A stretch of 64,000 bases of DNA from Hymenobacter swuensis DY53 (GTDB lineage Bacteria > Bacteroidota > Bacteroidia > Cytophagales > Hymenobacteraceae): assembly GCF_000576555.1 (NCBI RefSeq), contig NZ_CP007145.1:4238501-4302500 (forward strand), given 5' to 3'. The translations under genes were made by a program, and so were the position numbers. Every line of letters starts with the position of its first letter. Within the stretch, counting starts at the first letter, position 1. Below, piece by piece: positions 34,449 to 43,208 of this stretch. The notes under the pieces were generated by a model. It saw nothing but the letters and a program-made list of their open reading frames with translations, was not told where the DNA came from and did no database searches.

Positions 34449-34478
34449 AAGGCGCTGACTATCTTCAGCGCCTTCTTT
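34449..34478 (+). terminator. Hairpin ahead of the aminotransferase gene
   Basis: The arms AAGGCGCTGA (34449-34458) and TCAGCGCCTT (34465-34474), followed by CTTT, probably terminate the lipoprotein transcript. It is 22 bases from the next start codon, so a leader or attenuator role is possible. Confidence 0.65.
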
Positions 34479-34499
34479 ATATGTACTCCGCTGCTTTTT

Positions 34500-35684
34500 A
34501 TGGCTCAACCTGCCCTGCTCTCCAAATTGCCCGATGTGGGTACCAGTATTTTTTCGGTGATGACCCAGCTGGCCCAGGAAAACGGGGCCATCAATCTGGC
34601 CCAGGGCTTCCCCGATTATGACCCGCCCCGCCCGCTGCTGGAGGCGCTGGCCCGCCAGGTGCTCATGCCCGGACACCAGCAGTACGCGCCCATGCCCGGC
34701 CTACCAAGCCTGCGCGAAGCCATTGCGGCCAAAACCGCCCGCCTCTACGGCCACCAGCCCGATCCCGCCACCGACATCACCGTGACCAGCGGCGCAACGG
34801 AAGCCCTATACTCCGTGCTAGCCGCCGTGGTACGCCCGGGTGATGAGGTACTGATTCTGGAGCCGGCCTACGACCTGTACGGGCCGGCCGTGCGGCTCCA
34901 GGGCGGCATACCGGTGTACGTACCACTCCAGTTTCCCGACTTCCGCCCCAATTGGGACCAGGTGGCGGCGGCCCTTACCCCGCGTACGCGCTTGGTAATG
35001 ATTAATACACCCCACAACCCTACCGGGGCCATCCTCACTACCGACGACCTTGATACCCTGGCGGCCTTGCTGCGCAACACCGATACCCTGCTGCTCAGCG
35101 ACGAAGTGTATGAGCACATGGTGTTCGATGGGGCTACCCACACCAGCGTCACGGGCCATCCGGAACTGCGGGAACGGGCCTTTGTGCTGTCATCGTTCGG
35201 GAAAACCTACCATGCTACTGGCTGGAAGGTGGGCTACTGCGTGGCCCCGGCCCGGCTTTCGGCCGAGCTGCGCCGCGTCCACCAGTTTGTGACATTCAGC
35301 GTGAGTACGCCCACCCAACACGCCCTGGCCGAGGTGTTACCCGATACCACTCTTTACGATACGCTGCCCGCTTTCTATCAGCAAAAGCGCGACCTGTTCC
35401 GGGAGCTGCTGGTGCCGGCCGGATTCCGGCTGCTGCCGGTGCGGGGCGGATATTTCCAGGTGGCCGATTTCAGCGCGCTGGCCCCGGGTGTATCGGATGA
35501 GGACTTTGCCCGCCGGCTCACCACTGAAACCGGCGTGGCCGTGGTGCCGCTTTCAGCCTTTTACCACAACCGCCACGACCAGAGTCTGATCCGGTTCTGC
35601 TTCGCCAAACAGGACACTACCCTGCACGCCGCCGCTGAGCGGCTACGGCAGCGGCAGCCGGGCGGCACCACGCCGCAACAATAG
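34500..35684 (+). CDS. PLP-dependent methionine/glutamine aminotransferase (YbdL/KAT-like)
   Basis: A fold-type I aminotransferase of 394 residues. Key residues are seen: INLAQGFPDYDPP near the N-terminus, NPTGA (174-178), Asp201 and Tyr204 in LLSDEVYEHMVFDG, the PLP-binding Lys235 in SSFGKTYHATGWKVGY and an Arg in LIRFCFAK for the substrate carboxylate. The sequence is closest in pattern to YbdL and mammalian glutamine transaminase K, which act on methionine, aromatic amino acids or glutamine with 2-oxo acids. The next gene, 74 bases downstream, encodes an omega-amidase, the usual partner of such glutamine transaminases. Together they can regenerate methionine from its keto acid. Confidence 0.88.
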   Translation: MAQPALLSKLPDVGTSIFSVMTQLAQENGAINLAQGFPDYDPPRPLLEALARQVLMPGHQQYAPMPGLPSLREAIAAKTARLYGHQPDPATDITVTSGATEALYSVLAAVVRPGDEVLILEPAYDLYGPAVRLQGGIPVYVPLQFPDFRPNWDQVAAALTPRTRLVMINTPHNPTGAILTTDDLDTLAALLRNTDTLLLSDEVYEHMVFDGATHTSVTGHPELRERAFVLSSFGKTYHATGWKVGYCVAPARLSAELRRVHQFVTFSVSTPTQHALAEVLPDTTLYDTLPAFYQQKRDLFRELLVPAGFRLLPVRGGYFQVADFSALAPGVSDEDFARRLTTETGVAVVPLSAFYHNRHDQSLIRFCFAKQDTTLHAAAERLRQRQPGGTTPQQ

Positions 35685-35757
35685 AAATATTTCTTTGTGG
35701 CGTAGCATCTTTTTTTGTAAACTTCAAGACTGATCTGTACGCTAAACACCTGTTGCC

Positions 35758-36552
35758 GTGTCTGACCTCACTGTTTCCTTCGTGCAGGCCGCCCTGCATT
35801 GGCATGATCCTGCTGCCAATCACCAGGAGATGAGCCGCCACATTGATGAGATATCCATTGCCACGGACCTCATTGTTCTCCCGGAAATGTTCACCACCGG
35901 CTTCAGCATGGAAGCCGCCGCGCTGGCCGAGCCGATGGAGGGCCCCACTCTGGAGTGGATGCGCCTGGTAGCTGACGCCCGCGACGCCGTGGTGACGGGG
36001 ACCATCATTGTGCAGGAGGAAGGCCGCTACTACAACCGCCTGCTCTGGGTACGGCCCGATGGCTCGGTGAGCTACTATAATAAGCGCCACCTGTTTACCA
36101 TGGCCAACGAGCACCATGTGTACACGCCTGGCGCGGAGCGGCTGATTGAGGAATGGCGGGGCTGGCGCATCTGCCCGCTGATATGCTACGACCTACGCTT
36201 TCCCGTGTGGAGCCGCAACCCGCTCGATACCCCTTACGACCTGCTGCTGTACGTGGCCAACTGGCCTGCCATCCGCCGAACTGCCTGGATGACGTTGCTG
36301 CGCGCCCGGGCCATTGAAAACCTGGCGTATACGATGGGCGTGAACTGCGTGGGCATGGATGGCAACAGCCTCGCCTACACCGGTGATTCGGCCCTGCTGG
36401 ACATGCGGGGCGAGTATCTGGTAGAAGTGGGCAATCAGGAAACCAGCATTACCCGCACCCTGCGCCGGGCCGAGCTGACAGCCTTCCGGGAACGGTTTCC
36501 CGCCCTCAATGATGGCGACGAGTTCGAACTCCGGAGTCTAGTCCTGAAATAA
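35758..36552 (+). CDS. Nitrilase-superfamily omega-amidase (YafV/Nit2-like)
   Basis: The 264-residue enzyme has the full nitrilase triad: Glu43 in LPEMFTTGFS, Lys109 in YYNKRHLF and Cys143 in CPLICYDLRFPVWS. The RF-PVWSRN context and single-domain length match YafV and Nit2, which hydrolyse 2-oxoglutaramate and 2-oxosuccinamate made by glutamine or asparagine transaminases. It starts at GTG and directly follows the aminotransferase, probably in the same transcript, which supports a shared methionine-salvage role. A bidirectional terminator follows. Confidence 0.88.
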   Translation: MSDLTVSFVQAALHWHDPAANHQEMSRHIDEISIATDLIVLPEMFTTGFSMEAAALAEPMEGPTLEWMRLVADARDAVVTGTIIVQEEGRYYNRLLWVRPDGSVSYYNKRHLFTMANEHHVYTPGAERLIEEWRGWRICPLICYDLRFPVWSRNPLDTPYDLLLYVANWPAIRRTAWMTLLRARAIENLAYTMGVNCVGMDGNSLAYTGDSALLDMRGEYLVEVGNQETSITRTLRRAELTAFRERFPALNDGDEFELRSLVLK

Positions 36553-36570
36553 TTTCGGCCTGGTTCCTTA

Positions 36571-36612
36571 AAAAAAACCGGCCTGCCACTCAGGTAGCAG
36601 GCCGGTTTTTTT
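36571..36612. terminator. Bidirectional terminator
   Basis: The 16-bp perfect arms AAAAAAACCGGCCTGC (36571-36586) and their complement (36597-36612) lie between the convergent omega-amidase and FG-GAP genes. Confidence 0.9.
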
Positions 36613-36627
36613 ATACGAGACAGATTC

Positions 36628-38928
36628 TTAGTGGCCCCGTACTTCCAGCCGCCGCACGGTAGTTTCGCCGGTCAGGGCCTGGCAGCGCACGAGGTAAATA
36701 CCAGCCGGCAACTGCGTCACATCCAGCTGCTGGGTACGGGCCGCCGTGGTTGCCGGCCGAAGGACGCGCCCTGTCAGATCGAGCAGCGTGAGGCGCATGG
36801 GCCGGGCCGCCTCTACTGTAACCGTACTGCTGGCCGGATTGGGATAGAGCTGCAACAACAACGTCGCCGCCGCTGGCTGAGCAGCTGTAACAACGCGGTT
36901 GCGCGGGATAAAGCTGGTAATTCCACCGCCCTCCAGGCCCAGGAACAGCTCCGGGGCACCATCGGCATTTACATCGGCAGCGGCCGGAGCATACCGAAAC
37001 TTGTTGGCCCGCCCCCACTGCCCGGCCTGAAACTGGGTGGTAAGCGGGTTATAAAACAAGTCACTACGGCCCAGGAAAGCCCCAGTCTGCGCCCGAAGAT
37101 CGGGGAAGAAGCGAATGTCGCCGCTGGTATCGGCCGTTAGCAGATCAGGACGACCGTCCCCGTCGAAATCGGCCACTACGGGACTGAGGTAGCTGGGGCG
37201 CCCCCCGCTGCTGGTCCGGACGCGGCCAAAGTCGCCATCCTGGGGCGTAAACGTCTGGCTCAGGTTGACCGCGCCGGTGTTGCGGTAGTAACGCAAGGCC
37301 TGTCCGGGGTAGCTTGCGGAACTGGAGTTAGTACCCAGCAGCATATCTACCCGACCGTCGCCGTCTACATCCGCAAAGCAGGGCATATCAAACACCTGCT
37401 GCGGCATGTTGGCGAAGTAGCTTACAGCGCTGGGGTTGAACACTGCTGCCCGCCCGGCTCCGGCAGCATTCAGCAGGAAGGCAATAGGGTTGTCACTGGC
37501 GCCTTTTACGTGGGCTGAATACACCAGATCCAAGGCACCGTCCTGATTTAGATCTACCAATACCGGCTTGATAAACGCCAGCTTACGGCCGGTCAGGCCC
37601 AGATAATCGGAAGTAACAAGCTGGAAAGCGGGGGCCGTACGCGTCCCCACGTTGCGGTAGAAGCTCAGACTGGCTCGGTAGAAACGCCCGGGCGTATTAC
37701 GGCTCACACCGCCCACCAGCATATCCAACAACCCGTCGCCATCCAGGTCCCCGAAGGTGGGCGCGGCCAGCTCGCTCACCTCCAGCATATCGTGCTGCAG
37801 AAAATCGGGCTGCTCCCGCACCAGAGTGGGTACCGCACCCGTACCGGTATTGCGGTACAGGAGAGCCGTTTGTCGCAGGTCTACGGTATCGATGTTATCA
37901 TAGAGGTTGGCGGCTACTACCACGTCCGGGCGGCCATCGAACGTCACATCCACCGGGTAAGCGGCCGGGAAATTGGGTACCAGCGCGGCCGTGGTGCTGA
38001 ACGGTGAATTGGCGTTCAGGCCGTCACTGGTGAAACGGGCTACTACTGCCGTCCCATCGTTGCGGATGGCGGTCAGCTCCGGGCAGTTATCGCGCCCGGT
38101 CAGCAGCTCCTTATCCCCGTCGCCATCCAAATCAAACAGGCCGATGTTGTAGCCGCCGGTATGAGTAGGCCGAGGGAGGGGCCGGCAGAAATCCGGCGCA
38201 AACGAAAACCCGTTGCAGCCTGACAGACAAGCGGTAAGTCCGCCCCAGTAGTTGGAAGCCTCCCGTAGCGTGAGGCCGCCACAGCCGGCCGTGGTAGTAT
38301 TGCGGTAGTAGTAAATAGCGGGCGAAGTGGCCGAAAAATCAAACGTCAGCACATCCAGCCGGCCGTCGTTATCCACATCTTCAATAGCGGGCATGTTGTA
38401 GCCGCCGGTGGCAATGTTGATGTCCAGGTTCAGGTTGGTATCGAAGTACGTGAGCCGGGAGGTAATCAGCTGGAAGCCGGGGCGGCCCTGGGCATCAGGC
38501 ACCTGCCGGAACACCCGAATGCTGCTGCCAGAGGCATCGGCCGTGAACAGGTCGGGGCGGCCGTCGCAGTCGTAGTCCCGCAACAGTGCCCAGCCCGTCA
38601 GGTCCTGCGGAAACAGGGCGGCGTATTCGGGGGCAAACTGCCAGGCCCGGCCCGTGCCGGCCGCTACACTCAGGAACGGGAAGACCCGGTTGGCAGCCCT
38701 GTCGAACACAAACAAATCGGGCTGCTGGTCGGCATTCAGGTCGATGTTGGAAAACTGGGGCGAATTCAGCCCCCCGGCCCAGGCATTGCGCAGCGTATCG
38801 GTACCTTGCACTACTTTTGCCAGGGCCTTGTATTCAAAGCCGAACGAGGCTCCGCTCTGGGCCTGCGCCGAAAAAAAGACTCCGCCGGCCAAGGCGCTCA
38901 GTACTCCCCGAATCATGTAGTGACGCAT
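36628..38928 (-). CDS. Secreted FG-GAP/VCBS-repeat protein with T9SS sorting domain
   Basis: The 766-residue product starts MRHYMIRGVLSALAGGVFF, a signal peptide cut near AQAQ. The body contains many FG-GAP/VCBS calcium-type repeats, seen as DxDxDGxxD loops: NADQQPDLFVFD, DVDNDGRLDVLTFD, DLDGDGDKELLTG, DLDGDGLLDMLVGG, DVDGDGRVDMLLG and DFDGDGRPDLLTAD. Such repeats build a beta-propeller. The C-terminus has the sorting domain LLLQLYPNPASSTVTVE, ending VRRLEVRGH, so it is exported by T9SS. Its ligand is unknown; adhesion or glycan binding is possible. A longer reading to 39060 adds residues before the signal and was rejected. Confidence 0.9.
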   Translation of the reverse strand: MRHYMIRGVLSALAGGVFFSAQAQSGASFGFEYKALAKVVQGTDTLRNAWAGGLNSPQFSNIDLNADQQPDLFVFDRAANRVFPFLSVAAGTGRAWQFAPEYAALFPQDLTGWALLRDYDCDGRPDLFTADASGSSIRVFRQVPDAQGRPGFQLITSRLTYFDTNLNLDINIATGGYNMPAIEDVDNDGRLDVLTFDFSATSPAIYYYRNTTTAGCGGLTLREASNYWGGLTACLSGCNGFSFAPDFCRPLPRPTHTGGYNIGLFDLDGDGDKELLTGRDNCPELTAIRNDGTAVVARFTSDGLNANSPFSTTAALVPNFPAAYPVDVTFDGRPDVVVAANLYDNIDTVDLRQTALLYRNTGTGAVPTLVREQPDFLQHDMLEVSELAAPTFGDLDGDGLLDMLVGGVSRNTPGRFYRASLSFYRNVGTRTAPAFQLVTSDYLGLTGRKLAFIKPVLVDLNQDGALDLVYSAHVKGASDNPIAFLLNAAGAGRAAVFNPSAVSYFANMPQQVFDMPCFADVDGDGRVDMLLGTNSSSASYPGQALRYYRNTGAVNLSQTFTPQDGDFGRVRTSSGGRPSYLSPVVADFDGDGRPDLLTADTSGDIRFFPDLRAQTGAFLGRSDLFYNPLTTQFQAGQWGRANKFRYAPAAADVNADGAPELFLGLEGGGITSFIPRNRVVTAAQPAAATLLLQLYPNPASSTVTVEAARPMRLTLLDLTGRVLRPATTAARTQQLDVTQLPAGIYLVRCQALTGETTVRRLEVRGH

Positions 38929-38991
38929 CGACAACGGCGTTGGTAGCAACTGGTTATTTTCTCTCGCTTCTAAAGTTACGCACAAAACCGT

Positions 38992-40293
38992 ATGGCAGAC
39001 CTCACGGCGCTTTACGCCCGTTTCCGGGAATCTTCGGCCGTCAGCACCGACTCGCGCCAACCCCAGGAGGGCACCCTTTTTTTTGCCCTGAACGGCCCCA
39101 CCTTCCGGGGCCGCGACTTTGCCCCACAGGCCTTAGCTCAAGGGGCCCGCTACGCCGTGGTAGACGACGAAGCCCTGGCCAATACTAACCCGGAACGCTA
39201 CACCTATGTTCCCGACCCACTGGTGGCCCTGCAAGAACTGGCCCACTACCACCGTCGGCAGCTGATTATGCCGGTGTTGGCCATTACGGGCTCTAACGGC
39301 AAAACCACTACCAAGGAGCTAGTGCACGCGGTATTGAGCCGCCGCTACCAGGTGCAGTACACGCGGGGCAACCTTAATAACCACATTGGCGTGCCACTGA
39401 CCCTGCTCAGCATCCGTCCCGGCGAGCATGAGCTGGCTATTGTGGAGATGGGGGCCAACCACCAGGGCGAAATCGAGCTGCTGTGCCGGCTGGCGGAGCC
39501 CACCCACGGCCTCATTACCAACATCGGAAAAGCTCACCTGGAAGGTTTTGGCGGCGTAGAGGGCATTGTAAAAGGCAAGGGAGAGCTGTTCCGGTTTCTG
39601 GAGCAGGTAGGCGGCACCGCCTTCGTGAATACGCTGGATGCCCGCCTACCGGGCATGGCGGCTGCCCTACCGGAGCAGATTACCTATCCGGGCCCGACTG
39701 ATACGTATCCGGCAGAACTCGTCAGTGCCGCGCCTCAGGTTGTGTTGCGGCTGTTCAATGGGGATACGGTGGAAGCTCAGATTACGGGCGGCTACAACTT
39801 CCCTAACCTGGCCGCCGCCGCTGCTGTGGGGGCATATTTTGAGGTTCCGGCCACCGATATCGGGGAGGCCCTGGCCGGCTATGCCCCTACCAATAACCGC
39901 TCCCAGCTGGTCCGCACGGCTCACAACGAGGTGCTGCTGGATGCCTACAACGCCAACCCCAGCAGCATGGCGGCAGCCTTGCACAGCTTTGCCACCCGCC
40001 CCGGCCGCCCCGAGGACAAAGTGGTCATCCTCGGCGACATGTTTGAGCTGGGCACCGAAAGCCAACGGGAGCACGCGGCACTGGGGCATCTGCTGGCCGA
40101 TCTGCTTCTGGGTACCGTGGTAGTCATTGGTGAGGAGATGCGGCAGGCTGCCGCAACCAACAGGGCCGCGCAGTATTTTCCCACTAAGCCGGCAGCCGTA
40201 GCCTGGCTCCAAAGCCATCCGCTCCGGAGCCGCCAGATCCTAATCAAGGGCTCCCGGGGCATGGGTCTGGAAACGTTGCTGGAGCTGCTCTAG
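38992..40293 (+). CDS. murF: UDP-N-acetylmuramoyl-tripeptide--D-alanyl-D-alanine ligase MurF
   Basis: MurF adds D-Ala-D-Ala to the peptidoglycan precursor in the cytoplasm, using ATP. The 433-residue product shows the Mur ligase ATP loop ITGSNGKTTTKEL (98-110), NNHIGVPLTLLSI, the VEMGANHQGEIELL segment, HLEGFGGVEGIVKGKGEL and, in the C-terminal domain, DAYNANPSSMAAAL and ILGDMFELG. The length is normal. The gene is not in a dcw cluster here; it stands alone, divergent from the FG-GAP gene and closed by a very strong terminator. Confidence 0.96.
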   Translation: MADLTALYARFRESSAVSTDSRQPQEGTLFFALNGPTFRGRDFAPQALAQGARYAVVDDEALANTNPERYTYVPDPLVALQELAHYHRRQLIMPVLAITGSNGKTTTKELVHAVLSRRYQVQYTRGNLNNHIGVPLTLLSIRPGEHELAIVEMGANHQGEIELLCRLAEPTHGLITNIGKAHLEGFGGVEGIVKGKGELFRFLEQVGGTAFVNTLDARLPGMAAALPEQITYPGPTDTYPAELVSAAPQVVLRLFNGDTVEAQITGGYNFPNLAAAAAVGAYFEVPATDIGEALAGYAPTNNRSQLVRTAHNEVLLDAYNANPSSMAAALHSFATRPGRPEDKVVILGDMFELGTESQREHAALGHLLADLLLGTVVVIGEEMRQAAATNRAAQYFPTKPAAVAWLQSHPLRSRQILIKGSRGMGLETLLELL

Positions 40294-40294
40294 A

Positions 40295-40366
40295 GCACAA
40301 AAGAGAAGCCGCCGCGCTTCCGTCGTCCTGGTGGACGACGGAAGCGCGGCGGCTTCTCTTTTGTGC
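40295..40366. terminator. 34-bp perfect terminator between murF and rfbC
   Basis: Arms at 40295-40328 and 40333-40366 are perfect complements over 34 bp with loop TGGT. It starts one base after the murF stop codon and lies 11 bases from the end of the convergent rfbC gene. Confidence 0.92.
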
Positions 40367-40377
40367 ATTGATCTGCC

Positions 40378-40920
40378 TTAAAATGGACTTTCCAGCTCAG
40401 CCAGCGTGGGCAGGATCTGGTCTTTGGCAGAAATGGTAGGCGTTTGCACTCCCCAGTCGATGGCCAGGGCGGAGTCGTTCCAAAGCAGCCCACCTTCCGC
40501 TTGCGGGGCGTAGTAGTTTGTGCACTTGTAGAGGAAGAGGGTGTTGTCTTCCAGCGCCGTAAAGCCGTGGGCAAATCCCTCTGGCACGTACAGCATATTG
40601 AACCGCTCCGAATCCAGCACTACCGATACGTGTTGGCCATAGGTGGGCGAGTCGCGGCGGATATCCACAATTACATCCAGAGCACGGCCGGCGGCTACGC
40701 GCACCAGCTTGGCCTGGGCATAAGGAGGCTTCTGAAAGTGCAGCCCCCGCACCACGCCCCGATCGGAGCGTGACTGGTTGTCCTGCACCCAGTTACCTGT
40801 AATACCGGCCGCCTCCATTTTCTGGGTGCTAAACGACTCGAAAAAAGCTCCCCGGGCGTCGCCAAACACGCGTGGCAGGATTTCTACCACTCCTGGGATG
40901 TCGAAGTATTTAAATTCCAT
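40378..40920 (-). CDS. rfbC: dTDP-4-dehydrorhamnose 3,5-epimerase
   Basis: RfbC/RmlC epimerises C3 and C5 of dTDP-4-keto-6-deoxyglucose in dTDP-rhamnose synthesis. The 180-residue cupin has the family motifs: PRVFGDARGAFFESF, DNQSRSDRGVVRGLHFQKPP with the catalytic His, LVRVAAGRALDVIVDIRRDS, YVPEGFAHGFTAL and YYAPQAEGGLLWND. The ATG at 40920 (MEFKYFDIPG) is the conserved start. rfbA, rfbB and rfbD are not in this window. The glycosyltransferase gene upstream, 50 bases away on the same strand, suggests a surface-polysaccharide operon. Confidence 0.95.
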   Translation of the reverse strand: MEFKYFDIPGVVEILPRVFGDARGAFFESFSTQKMEAAGITGNWVQDNQSRSDRGVVRGLHFQKPPYAQAKLVRVAAGRALDVIVDIRRDSPTYGQHVSVVLDSERFNMLYVPEGFAHGFTALEDNTLFLYKCTNYYAPQAEGGLLWNDSALAIDWGVQTPTISAKDQILPTLAELESPF

Positions 40921-40970
40921 GTAGCAACTACTGATGACTGGGCGGCTAACAGGCCGCAAGTTAGGCAGAT

Positions 40971-42101
40971 TTACCGGCGGCCGGAATGCCCGGCGGTTAC
41001 TTCGCGCACCACCTCCAGATATTTGTTGAGGACCAGCCGCTCATCGAACTTGGTTTCGGCCAGCTGACGTCCGGCCCGCCCCATCTGCGCCAGGCCGGAG
41101 ACAGGCAGGCGGAGAACCTGCAGCATTTTGGCGGCCAGGTCCGAAGCATTGCGCACTTCGCAGAGCAGCCCGTTCTGGCCGTCGACCACGGTTTCGCGGC
41201 AGCCGGGCACATTGGTCGTCACGATGGGTTTGCCCATTGCCGCCGCTTCCAGCAGGGTTTTGGGCGTACCCTCACGGTAAGACGGCAGCACCACGCAGTC
41301 GGCCTGCCGGATCAGGTCGGCCACGTTATCGGAGGTACCCAGGTACTCCACGTTGCCGGCCTGCAGCCACTCCTCGAAGATGGCCCGCTTCACGCCCACG
41401 CCGCCGCTTTCATCAATGCCGCCCAGCAGCTGCACCCGTGTGCCGGGCACAGCCTCGCGCACCAGCTGGGCCGCCTCGAAGTACTCTTCCACCCCTTTCT
41501 CGTAAAGCACGCGCCCGATCATCAGGAACACGAACGGCTCCTGGCGCTGGTAAGCCGGGTCGGGCCGGAACCGGTCGGTATCCACGCCGGAGCCGGGCAA
41601 CAGGTCGGTGATGCGCTGGTCTACTAGGCCGTTTTCGAGAAACAGCTGCCGGTCGTCGCCATTCTGAAAGAACACCCGTTTCGGAAACTGAAAGGCGAAG
41701 CGGTAGAGGCCTAACGCCACCTTGCTCACCAGGTTTTTCACAATGAACACCGTGCCCAGGCCCGACACGTTGTTCACGCTCGGGATGCCGGCCAGGCGGG
41801 CGGCCAGGGTGCCGTAAATGTTGGGCTTGATGGTGTAGTGCAGCACCACATCCGGCCGTTCCCGGCGGTAAATCCGGTAGAAACGGCGGGTAAGCGCGGC
41901 ATCCTTCACCGGATTGGTCCCCTTGTTCTCCATTGGAATGGGCACGAAACGGCAACCCAGCTCGGTTTCCAGTCGCTCAGAATACGCGTCGGGCGGAGCA
42001 ATGGCCAGCACCTCGTGGCCAGCCGCCTGTAGCGCCTTTACTAGGCTCCGACGAAAATTCCAGATGTTCCAGCTGGTGTTAATGACAATGGCAACGCGCA
42101 T
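40971..42101 (-). CDS. GT4-type glycosyltransferase
   Basis: A GT-B fold transferase of 376 residues. The N-terminal domain has MRVAIVINTSWNIWNFRRSL and RPDVVLHYTIKPNIYGTLAA. The C-terminal nucleotide-sugar domain has FLMIGRVLYEKGVEEYFEAA and ends with the family signature VLPSYREGTPKTLLEAAAMG, with the E-x7-E pattern of retaining GT4 enzymes. The sequence resembles PglA-like first-sugar transferases that add GalNAc or similar sugars to undecaprenyl-linked acceptors. The donor is not certain. It has its own -7 promoter and continues toward rfbC, so a lipopolysaccharide or capsule role is likely. Confidence 0.9.
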   Translation of the reverse strand: MRVAIVINTSWNIWNFRRSLVKALQAAGHEVLAIAPPDAYSERLETELGCRFVPIPMENKGTNPVKDAALTRRFYRIYRRERPDVVLHYTIKPNIYGTLAARLAGIPSVNNVSGLGTVFIVKNLVSKVALGLYRFAFQFPKRVFFQNGDDRQLFLENGLVDQRITDLLPGSGVDTDRFRPDPAYQRQEPFVFLMIGRVLYEKGVEEYFEAAQLVREAVPGTRVQLLGGIDESGGVGVKRAIFEEWLQAGNVEYLGTSDNVADLIRQADCVVLPSYREGTPKTLLEAAAMGKPIVTTNVPGCRETVVDGQNGLLCEVRNASDLAAKMLQVLRLPVSGLAQMGRAGRQLAETKFDERLVLNKYLEVVREVTAGHSGRR

Positions 42102-42151
42102 TCGGAAGGGGTAGCAGGGAAGTAAGGCAGGAAAACGGGCGGGCGGGGCGG

Positions 42152-42159
42152 CAAAGATA
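42152..42159 (-). promoter_or_regulatory. -7 promoter element of the glycosyltransferase-rfbC unit
   Basis: TATCTTTG on the minus strand, 50 bases ahead of the glycosyltransferase ATG. Confidence 0.6.
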
Positions 42160-42223
42160 CGGGCCTTCCGGCGGCCCCGTACCTAGCGCCTTGTTTTTCG
42201 GCGGGCGGGTAACAACCATGCAG

Positions 42224-42231
42224 TACTTTTG
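42224..42231 (+). promoter_or_regulatory. -7 promoter element of the cytochrome gene
   Basis: TACTTTTG matches TAnnTTTG and lies 33 bases ahead of the TTG start. Together with the motif at 42152 it forms a divergent promoter pair. Confidence 0.55.
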
Positions 42232-42264
42232 CGCCTTCCCGCTTCACCTTAACCTTCGGCTCGT

Positions 42265-43023
42265 TTGTCTGCTCCCGTTCTGCTGCTAAGCCTGCATACG
42301 CTACTTGTGTGTGTGGCGTTCCTGTTCTTTGGCTATAAGCTTATGTTGCTGCTGACGGGCCGCCAGGAGCCGCTCCGCCAACTACGCGCCCGTACCCGCT
42401 GGGCCGACAGCGTGCTGCTGGGAACTAGCCTGCTCAGTGGCCTGAGCGTGTGGGCCACTGCCCCTGCTATTGGACTGGGGTTCCTAGTCTTGCTGCTGGG
42501 CGCGGTGGCGCTTTTGCTGGCTTGTGTCTGGATGCTACGCCGTGAAAGTGCTTATCTGGCTGTCGGCAACCTGCTGGGTGCCGTAGTACTGTACAGTTCC
42601 ACACTTTACCTGACGCTTCCCAAGGTACTGCCTAACCAACTCCGGCAGCCAGAAACGGCGGCGCCTTCAGCCTCCGGTCGGGCCGAAGCTACTGCCACAC
42701 CCGATGCGGCTGCCCCCATCGACACGGCCACTGGCAACCCGGTGCAACTGGCCGAAGACGCTGGCTCGGCTCCTGCGGCTGCCCCGCCCGTACTGGCGGC
42801 GGGGAATGCTTTGTACACGCAGAACTGCGCCGTCTGCCACGGCTCTGATGGCCGGCTGGGCCTCAACGGTGCCCGCGACCTGACCAAGAGCAACCTCAAC
42901 GCCGCTGGCCGCACGTATCAGGTGGCCAATGGCAGCATCAGCAAGAAGATGCCGGCTTTCCAAGGTAAGCTCACTGAGGAGGAAATACAGCAGGTAGTAG
43001 AGTACTCTCTGACGCTACGGTAA
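42265..43023 (+). CDS. Membrane-anchored c-type cytochrome
   Basis: The 252-residue product has three to four hydrophobic segments in residues 1-120 (LLLSLHTLLVCVAFLFFGY; LGFLVLLLGAVALLLACVW; LLGAVVLYSSTLYLTL). A Pro/Ala-rich linker leads to a C-terminal cytochrome c domain with CAVCH (Cys188, Cys191, His192) and KKMPAF providing the axial Met. Thus one covalent haem faces the periplasm from a multi-span anchor. It probably carries electrons in respiration; the partner is not visible. Translation appears to start at TTG. Confidence 0.85.
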   Translation: MSAPVLLLSLHTLLVCVAFLFFGYKLMLLLTGRQEPLRQLRARTRWADSVLLGTSLLSGLSVWATAPAIGLGFLVLLLGAVALLLACVWMLRRESAYLAVGNLLGAVVLYSSTLYLTLPKVLPNQLRQPETAAPSASGRAEATATPDAAAPIDTATGNPVQLAEDAGSAPAAAPPVLAAGNALYTQNCAVCHGSDGRLGLNGARDLTKSNLNAAGRTYQVANGSISKKMPAFQGKLTEEEIQQVVEYSLTLR

Positions 43024-43137
43024 CGACTTACCAGCAATTGCAGTAGCGGCACACCGGCCGGAAGCCGGCGACTTTACTCGTTCCGCCAAGGCGAAATAGT
43101 CCGTCAATGCGAGGCGAAGCCGAAGCACCCCAACTCC

Positions 43138-43145
43138 TACCTTTG
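43138..43145 (+). promoter_or_regulatory. -7 promoter element of hflX
   Basis: TACCTTTG, 63 bases ahead of the chosen ATG. Confidence 0.6.
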
Positions 43146-43208
43146 CCGTAGAACCGTACGGGAGCCTGCCACCTGGTGAGCTTTCGTTTTCCTTTCCGAA
43201 CTTCCGAT

